A stretch of DNA of 64,000 bases from Leptasterias polaris (taxonomy: Eukaryota > Echinodermata > Asteroidea > Forcipulatida > Asteriidae). The DNA is taken from assembly GCA_037783415.1 (NCBI GenBank), contig JAZGTN010000046.1, positions 4,904,501 through 4,968,500 of the forward strand, written 5' to 3'. Each line of letters starts with the position of its first letter. Positions within the stretch are counted from its first letter, which is position 1. Positions 56,383 through 64,000 of this stretch are shown here, in pieces. The notes under the pieces were generated by a model that saw nothing but the letters and a program-made list of their open reading frames with translations, was not told where the DNA came from and searched no databases. The translations under genes and the position numbers were made by a program.

Positions 56383-56736
56383 CTCTGCCTATATTAAGCC
56401 AGCCTCCTTTGGTAACTGTTGGAACTACATCAGCTAATGTCACCTGGCAGGCATGGAACACAAATGCCAATGATACAGGAGAAGGACCAATCATTGCATA
56501 CAGAGTCTATTTCATCTCTATACAAGACTCCAATTGGGTATCTGCTGGAAATATCACAGACACAACTCAAGATACATACAGTTTCCTGGTTGAAAACTTG
56601 GAGCCAGATACCGAATACAGCTTCAGCGTAGCTGCAGTAAGAGATGGTCAAGGAGGGGAAGGACCGAGGAGTCCCTCAACCTGGATGCAGACCCTGAAAC
56701 CAACTATAGAACCAACTCAAATATCAACAACATCAG
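56383..56736 (+). CDS. Fibronectin type III exon (FN3b)
   Basis: A phase 1-1 exon of 118 codons, after CAAAAATATCAAG, ending at GTAACT. FN3 signature as in FN3a: LVTVGTTSANVTWQAW, GPIIAYRVYF, LEPDTEYSFSVAAV, GGEGPRSPS and the same Thr-rich linker. It has one codon more than FN3a (NANDTGEG in the B-C loop). The 3' half and following intron are nearly identical to FN3a, the 5' part less so. This is the last exon recognised in the window; transmembrane and kinase exons would lie further right. Confidence 0.9.
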
Positions 56737-56949
56737 GTAACTTAATTAACCAAAATATGTTCATACCGATGTGTTAAAAGCAACTACGACCCCAACTAAA
56801 TAAACAATACTTGTAATACCATTAATTCTGAGTGATGATACATTAAATGTACATTTTACACATGAACATCACTTTTTTATGTGAATAGGAGTCAGGACTT
56901 TCACCATGTCAATCTTAAGTGGCCATAACTGTTACATATATTTGTTTAG

Positions 56950-57429
56950 TCCGAATACCTCTTCTTATTGTTCGTTTTTTTTTTAGGTGTTTGGAGCAGA
57001 GCGTAGCTCCGAACACCTCTTGTTATTGTTCGGTTTTTTAGGTGTTCGGACAAAAGTCCGAATACCTCTTCTTATTTTTCGTTTTTTTTTTTTTAGGTGT
57101 TCGGACAAAAGTCCGAAGACCTCTTCTTATTGTTCGTTTTTTTTTGTTAGGTGTTCGGACAAAAGTCCGAAGACCTCTTCTTATTGTTCGTTTTTTTTAG
57201 GTGTTCGGAGCGGAGCGTAGCTCCGAACACCTCTTGTTATTGTTCGGTTTTTTAGGTGTTCGGACAAAAGTCCGAATACCTCTTCTTATTGTTCGTTTTT
57301 TTTTTTTTAGGTGTTCGGACAAAAGTCCGAAGACCTCTTCTTATTGTTCGTTTTTTTTTTTTTAGGTGTTCGGAGCGGAGCGTAGCTCCGAACACCTCTT
57401 GTTATTGTTCGTTTTTTTTGTTTTTTTTT
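56950..57429. repeat. Tandem array of eight AGGTGTTCGG hairpins
   Basis: Hairpins start at 56985, 57040, 57095, 57149, 57199, 57254, 57309 and 57364. The same two loop types as the array at 43486 occur in a different order, so the two arrays have changed by gain and loss since the duplication. Confidence 0.95.
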
Positions 57430-58582
57430 ACTTCTTCAGATTCTTCTTCTTCTCTTCGCCGCTTGTCCGCTAACAAAAGCACACTTCCCAAGCTCGTATA
57501 AACTTGAAATTTCTACCATAGTTAGATAACTATTAGGAGACGAAACCGTTTCATTTACGTCATGATGACGTCATCAGGTGTCAAGTTACAAGGTTTTTTA
57601 AATTAAAAATTTAATCTTTGAAAATCCATATCAAATCAAGATGAAGAGACCGTCGGTTACTTTTTGCGGGATTATATAGAGGTAATATGGGTCTTCATTT
57701 TTTATTGTGTGCGTGACATGACTTGATCTCTACTTCCGGTCGAAACAGGAAGAAACAGGAAGTGCCTTGTAATTTAAAAGTGGCACACTTTTTGAAGTTT
57801 TTTTTAACGGCGTTATAGTCGAGCAAGAGTCTGGTTTAAAAAAATAAGACAAGTGACGTCATAAAAGTCAAGAGCGCCCTCTAGCGGCAGGTTGAAAACA
57901 ATTTAAAATACACTTTTACTAGATGTCTGTGGCGAAGTTTATGATAATCGTTTCGAAATTGGTATACATAATGACCTTCTTGCAGACAACATATGTGTGA
58001 ATTTTTAGATTGATGACGTCATCGTGTGTCACGTGGTATCGCATTAAAGGTTTACTTTTTGAAGCTGTGTATCTACAAAACCACAAGTTTGACTGAGTTG
58101 AAACTTGGCATGTTGATAGACAGTTATATTGACTACTTAAAGCTAGAGTGACGACTTGATGACGTCATCAAATTTTTTTTTACAAATTTTAGAAATTTTG
58201 ACCAATTGGTACATATCTTCAGTACATAGCAAGCTATAGTCAAATTTCATTTTGCATGAGACTTGGAAGGTCCTACGAGGATATAACGTGGAGTGACGTT
58301 TTCACGACGTCATCGATTTTCATGTTATGTCACCACCAAGGTAGTGTTTTACAAGATCTATATGTACAGAACAACTTTGGTGATCAAATGGAAACTTTGC
58401 ATGTACTCAAGCTGGGATGTGTTACATCCAAAAAGTTTGGTCAAATCTTTAGAACCACCATTCTAAAGACTCTATAGAAGTATACAATATTTAATACACA
58501 GACATGTTTATAACATTTCTTTGAAACACGAGGTCACACCGAACACCTCTTTTTTGTTTCCAACAAAAAATTATTACTAGTT
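57430..58582 (+). repeat. 1.15-kb repeat unit, copy 5
   Basis: Same limits as copy 1; CTCF-like motif at 57874-57888, 73-codon frame at 58256-58477 with one Lys-to-Glu change. Confidence 0.95.
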
Positions 58583-59737
58583 ACTTCTTCAGATTCTTCT
58601 TCTCTTCGCCGCTTGTCCGCTAACAAAAGCACACTTCCCAAGCTCGTATAAACTTGAAATTTCTACCATAGTTAGATAACCATTAGGAAACAAAACCGTT
58701 TCATTTACGTCATGATGACGTCATCAGGTGTCAAGTTACAAGGTTTTTAAAATTAAAAAATTTAATCTTTGAAAATCCATATCAAATCAAGATGAAGAGA
58801 CCGTCGGTTACTTTTTGCGGGATTATATAGAGGTAATATGGGTCTTCATTTTTTATTGTGTGCGTGACATGACTTGATCTCTACTTCCGGTCGAAACAGG
58901 AAGAAACAGGAAGTGCCTTGTAATTTAAAAGTGGCACACTTTTTGAAGTTTTTTTTAACGGCGTTATAGTCGAGCAAGAGTCTGGTTTAAAAAAATAAGA
59001 CAAGTGACGTCATAAAAGTCAAGAGCGCCCTCTAGCGGCAGGTTGAAAACAATTTAAAATACACTTTTACTAGATGTCTGTGGCGAAGTTTATGATAATC
59101 GTTTCGAAATTGGTATACATAATGACCTTCTTGCAGACAACATATGTGTGAATTTTTAGATTGATGACGTCATCGTGTGTCACGTGGTATCGCATTAAAG
59201 GTTTACTTTTTGAAGCTGTGTATCTACAAAACCACAAGTTTGACTGAGTTGAAACTTGGCATGTTGATAGACAGTTATATTGACTACTTAAAGCTAGAGT
59301 GACGACTTGATGACGTCATCAAATTTTTTTTTACAAATTTTAGAAATTTTGACCAATTGGTACATATCTTCAGTTCAAAGCAAGCTATAATCGAATTTCA
59401 TTTTGCATGAGACTTGGAAGGTCCTACAAGGATATAATGTTGAGTGACGTTTTCAAGACGTCATCGATTTTCATGTTATGTCACCACCAAGGTAGTGTTT
59501 TACAAGATCTATATGTACAGAACAACTTTGGTGATCAAATGGAAACTTTGCATGTACTCATGCTGGGATGTGTTACATCCAAAAAGTTTGGTCAAATCTT
59601 TAGAACCACCATTCTAAAGACTCTATAGAAGTATATCAATATTTAATACACAGACATGTTTATAACATTTCTTTGAAACACGAGGTCACACCGAACACCT
59701 CTTTTTTGTTTCCAACAAAAATTTATGTCTAGTTTTT
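58583..59737 (+). repeat. 1.15-kb repeat unit, copy 6
   Basis: CTCF-like motif at 59025-59039. The 73-codon frame at 59407-59628 has several amino-acid changes, which argues against coding constraint. Confidence 0.95.
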
Positions 59738-61374
59738 ACTTCTTCTTCTTCTGGCCGTCCCTTGTCCGCTAACAAAAGCACACTTCCCAAGCTCATATAA
59801 ACTTGAAATTTCTACCATAGTTAGATAACCAGTAGGAGACGAAACCGTTTCATTTACGTCATGATGACGTCATCAGGTGTCAAATTACAAGGTTTTTAGA
59901 AAAAAATAAATTAATCTTTGAAATTCTGTAACAAATCACACTTAGGAGACCGGCGGTTGTTTTATGCGGGATCATACTTAAATCATATAGGTCTTTATTT
60001 TTTGTCGTGTGCGTGACCTCACATGACCTCTACTTCCGGTCGAAACAGGAAGAAACAGGAAGTGCCTTGTAATTTAAAAGTGGCACACTTTTTGAAGTTT
60101 TTTTTAACGGTGTTATAGTCGAGCAAGAGTCTGGTTTAAAAAAATAAGACAAGTGACGTCATAAAAGTCAAGAGCGCCCTCTAGCGGCAGGTTGAAAACA
60201 ATTAAAAATACACTTTTACTAGATGTCTGTGGCGAAGTTTATGATAATAGTTTCGAAATTGGTATACATGATGACCTTCATGCAGACAACATATGTGTGA
60301 AGTTTTAGATTGATGACGTCATCGTGTGTCACGTGGTATCGCCTTAAAGGTTTACTTTTTGAAGCCGTGTATTTACAAAACCACAAGTTCGACTGAGTTG
60401 AAACTTGGCATGTTGAAAGACAGTGATATTGACTATGTAAATCTAAAGAAACAACATGATGACGTCATTCCTTTTTTTTATACAAATATTTAAAATATTG
60501 ACCGATTATTACGGGTATTTATTGACCCGCTGTTAAACGACGGGATACACACACACTACTACGTGATCTAACAGGTGGGCAAATCAACCACAATGTTCAA
60601 AGTCCATCAAACATGCTTGTGTTCTAGTCTCTGTTCAAGGTTCGCGCAACCTGCTTTTGACAATACGCTTTGTTAGTCTCTAAAACAGCCGTCCATGCAA
60701 ACCTCGTTAACAAACAAATGCTAGGTTTTTGATCGTGTGCTTTTTAACCGGCGTTTCATATGTGATCATTATAAAAACAAGTAAAGGGAACCAGCCGATC
60801 ATATCAAGAAACATTATACTTCCATCCAATGGCCGTCCAAAAACCAATTAAGTAATTAAACTCGCAATTCAAAAGTCAACTCTAGCGGGCGCTACAGACA
60901 TTTTGGGATTAGTGGATTAATGTAAACTCGGGACATACCGGTAGTTAGGTCATTGTGGTGCTTCTGTTCTATGCGTGATATGGGTAGGTACTTCAGTATG
61001 TAATACATTAAGTCCAAATTGCACGGGAAAAGGGTAACTTTATTGGGTTCAAACTATGGAAGGAAGTAACTCTTGTGCAAGTAGTTGTGGAATAATTTGT
61101 TTCTAAATAGACTCATTCACTAACTTTTGATAACAACTTATCGTACAAATTAGAGTCATTTTTACCAAATGTTTCAATACTAGTTCGTACAAGATCTATA
61201 AGTACAGAACGACTTTGGTAATCAAGCTGAAACTTTGCATGTATCCAGGTTGGGATATGTTACATCCAAAAAATTTGTTCACACCACGATGACGTCATCA
61301 AGTCTGACATGACGTCACCTTAAAGGTGCAGGTTCATGATCTATTACTGAGTAGTAAATGCTTGGTCAAGCTGA
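59738..61374 (+). repeat. Long variant repeat unit with internal deletion, copy 7
   Basis: Begins like the long unit at 46231 (CTCF-like motif 60174-60188). At about 60755 it jumps to the sequence equivalent to 47969, so some 680 bp of the long unit are missing. It is joined at about 61374 to the middle of the next unit head. Confidence 0.9.
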
Positions 61375-62483
61375 AAACAAAAGCACACTTACCAAGCGCG
61401 TATAAACTTGAAATTTCTACCATAGTTAGATAACCATTAGGAGACGAAACCGTTTCATTTACGTCATGATGACGTCATCAGGTGTCAAGTTACAAGGTTT
61501 TTAAAATTAAAAAAATACATCTTTGAAAATCCATATCAAATCAAGATGAAGAGACCGTCGGTTACTTTTTGCGGGATTATATAGAGGTAATATGGGTCTT
61601 CATTTTTTATTGTGTGCGTGACATGACTTGACCTCTACTTCCGGTCGAAACAGGAAGAAACAGGAAGTGCCTTGCAATTTAAAAGTGGCACACTTTTTGA
61701 AGTTTTTTTTTACGGTGTTATAGTCGAGCAAGAGTCTGGTTTAAAAAAATAAGACAAGTGACGTCATAAAAGTCAAGAGCGCCCTCTAGCGGCAGGTTGA
61801 AAACAATTTAAAATACACTTTTACTAGATGTCTGTGGCGAAGTTTATGATAATCGTTTCAAAATTGGTATACATAATGACCTTCTTGCAGACAACATATG
61901 TGAATTTTTACATTGATGACGTCATCATGTGTCACGTGGTATCGCATTAAAGTTTTACTTTTGAAGCTGTGTATCTACAAAACCACAAGTTTGACTGAGT
62001 TGAAACTTGGCATGTTGATAGACAGTTATATTGACTACTTAAAGCTAGAGTGACGACTTGATGACGTCATCAATTTTTTTTAACAAATTTTAGAAATTTT
62101 GACCAATTGGTACATATCTTCAGTACAAAGCAAGTTATAGTCAAATTTCATTTTGCATGAGACTTGGAAGGTCCTACAATGATATAACGTGGAGTGACGT
62201 TTTCACGACGTCATCGATGTTCATGTTATGTCACCACCAAGGTAGTGTTTTACAAGATCTATATGTACAGAACAACTTTGGTGATCAAATGGAAACTTTG
62301 CATGTACTCAAGCTGGGATGTGTTACATCCAAAAAGTTTGGTCAAATCTTTAGAACCACCATTCTAAAGACTCTATAGAAGTATACAATATTTAATACAC
62401 AGACATGTTTATAACATTTCTTTGGAACACGAGGTCACACCGAACACCTCTTTTTTGTTTCCAACAAAAAATTATTACTAGTT
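61375..62483 (+). repeat. 1.15-kb repeat unit, copy 8
   Basis: Lacks the first ~50 bp of the head; CTCF-like motif 61779-61793, 73-codon frame 62157-62378. Confidence 0.95.
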
Positions 62484-63818
62484 TACTTCTTCAGATTCTT
62501 CTTCTTCTTCTTTCGCCGCTTGTCCGCTAACAAAACCACACTTCCCAAGCTCATATAAACTTGAAATTTCTACCATAGTTAGATAACCAGTAGGAGACGA
62601 AACCGTTTCATTTATGTCATGATGACGTCATCAGGTGTCAAATTACAAGGTTTTTAGAAAAAAATAAATTAATCTTTGAAATTCTGTAACAAATCACACT
62701 TAAGAGACCGTCGGTTGTTTTATGCGGGATCATACTTAGGTCATATAGATCTTTTTTTTTGTCGTGTGCATGACCTCACATGACCTCTACTTCCGGTCGT
62801 AACAGGAAGAAACAGGAAGTGCCTTGTATTTTAAAAGTGGCACACTTTTTGAAGTTTTTTTTAAGGGTGTTATAGTCGAGCAAGAGTCTGGTTTAACAAA
62901 ATAAGATAAGTGACGTCATAAAAGTCAAGAGCGCCCTCTAGCGGCAGGTTGAAAACTGTTAAAAATACACTTTTACTAGATGTCTGTGGCGAAGTTTATG
63001 ATAATCGTTTCAAAATTGGTATATATAATGACCTTTATGCAGACAACATATGTGTGAAGTTTTATATTGATGACGTCATCATGTGTCACGTGGTATCGCC
63101 TTAAAGGTTTACTTTTTGAAGCCGTGTATCTACAAAACCACACATTCGACTGAGTTGAAACTTGGCATGTTGAAAGACAGTGATAGTGACAACGTAAATC
63201 TAAAGAAACAACATGATGACGTCATTCCTTTTTTTATACAAATATTTGAAATATTGACCAATTATTACGTGTATTTATTGACCCGCTGTCAAACCACGGG
63301 CTACACACACACTACGCGAACTAAACCAGTTTACACATTTTTATCACGTAGTGTGTGTGTATACGTTGAGCAAATCATCCGCAAGGTTCAAAGTCCATCA
63401 AACATGCTTGTGGTCTAGTCTCTGTTCAAGGTTCGCGCAACCTGCTTTTGACAATACGCTTTGTTAGTCTCTAAAACAGCCGTCCATGCAAACCTCATTA
63501 ACAAACAAATGCTAGGCTTTTGATCGTGTGCTTTTTAACCAAAAGTTGAACATTTCATGAATTCATATCTCGTCGTCTTCTTTTCCCTCAAGATTGTCCA
63601 ATAAAAAAAGACACTTCCTAAGCTCGCATAAACTTTAATCTTCACACATAGTTAGATATGCATAGGTAGATGACACCGCTGCAGTGATATCATCATGACT
63701 TCATCGGATGTCAAATTACAAGGTTTTTAAATATTAATTTTGTAATGTTTGAACTTCCATATCAAATCACGGACATGAGACCGTATGTTGCTTTTTGCGG
63801 GATTATACCAAATTAATT
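62484..63818 (+). repeat. Long variant repeat unit, 5' part, copy 9
   Basis: Matches 46231-47540 closely (CTCF-like motif 62931-62945, the ACACACACTACG hairpin near 63303). It is cut at 63818 where a new AGGTGTTCGG hairpin begins, giving a clean 5' boundary for the hairpin-headed element. Confidence 0.9.
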
Positions 63819-64000
63819 AGGTGTTCGGAGCGGAGCGTAGCTCCGAACACCTCTTGTTATTGTTCGGTTTTTTTGTTTTTTTTTACTTCTTCAGATTCTT
63901 CTTCTTCTCTTCGCCGCTTGTCCGCTAACAAAAGCACACTTCCCAAGCTCGTATAAACTTGAAATTTCTACCATAGTTAGATAACTATTAGGAGACGAAA
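63819..64000 (+). repeat. Hairpin head and start of a further unit, cut by window end
   Basis: One AGGTGTTCGGAGC hairpin (63819-63852), a T-rich spacer and the first ~115 bp of a 1.15-kb unit (from 63884). This single-hairpin example shows the likely basic element. Confidence 0.9.

Overview
This is a eukaryotic nuclear window, intron-rich, AT-rich and crowded with repeats. The sequence suggests an invertebrate deuterostome, most likely an ambulacrarian such as an echinoderm. Reasons: a Tie-type receptor EGF cluster, HYR domains joined to EGF and FN3 domains, a DIRS1-type retrotransposon, an L2-like LINE, TTAGGG repeats, tRNA-Leu-derived SINEs and frequent ACATGT words. The phylum is an inference; no gene here fixes the species.

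One protein-coding gene is visible. It lies on the + strand and runs off the right side of the window. It encodes the extracellular part of a Tie-like receptor: signal peptide exon (2109-2205), Ig (11310-11630), Ig-like (12194-12475), three Tie-type EGF exons (14000-14131, 15051-15200, 19231-19359), HYR (20424-20672), HYR (20788-21033), EGF (22070-22174), HYR (22306-22560), EGF (22885-22989), HYR (32388-32630), FN3 (42923-43273), EGF (51026-51130), HYR (52131-52373), EGF (54484-54588), HYR (55589-55831), FN3 (56383-56736). Every accepted junction is phase 1, so domains can be added or lost without breaking the frame. No transmembrane or kinase exon is present. The first three EGF exons follow the Tie1/Tie2 order; the HYR/EGF/FN3 stretch after them is where vertebrate Tie proteins have Ig and FN3 domains.

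The introns are filled with mobile DNA. 4.1-5.9 kb: a TIR element with a THAP exon and an opposing acidic ORF. 15.4-17.2 kb: a Tc1/mariner element containing a hAT-like element. 17.4-18.7 kb: a long-armed foldback element with a MITE in each arm. 19.46-19.94 kb: a small TIR element carrying telomeric repeats. 23.1-24.6 kb: a foldback element. 25.0-28.75 kb: a decayed L2-like LINE containing a hAT-like element. 30.6-31.5 kb: a minisatellite. 32.65-38.86 kb: an apparently intact DIRS1-type element on the - strand (gag, RT/RNase H, tyrosine recombinase, inverted terminal repeats, internal complementary region).

The right half (43.5-64 kb) is dominated by one repeat family with units of about 1.15 kb, preceded by tandem short hairpins built on AGGTGTTCGG. 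Most units carry a CTCF-like motif and several TGACGTCA palindromes. Two exon duplications lie beside this array: a 3.2-kb tandem duplication carrying an EGF and a HYR exon, and a duplicated FN3 exon with its flanking array. No CRISPR, rRNA, operon or bacterial feature was seen.
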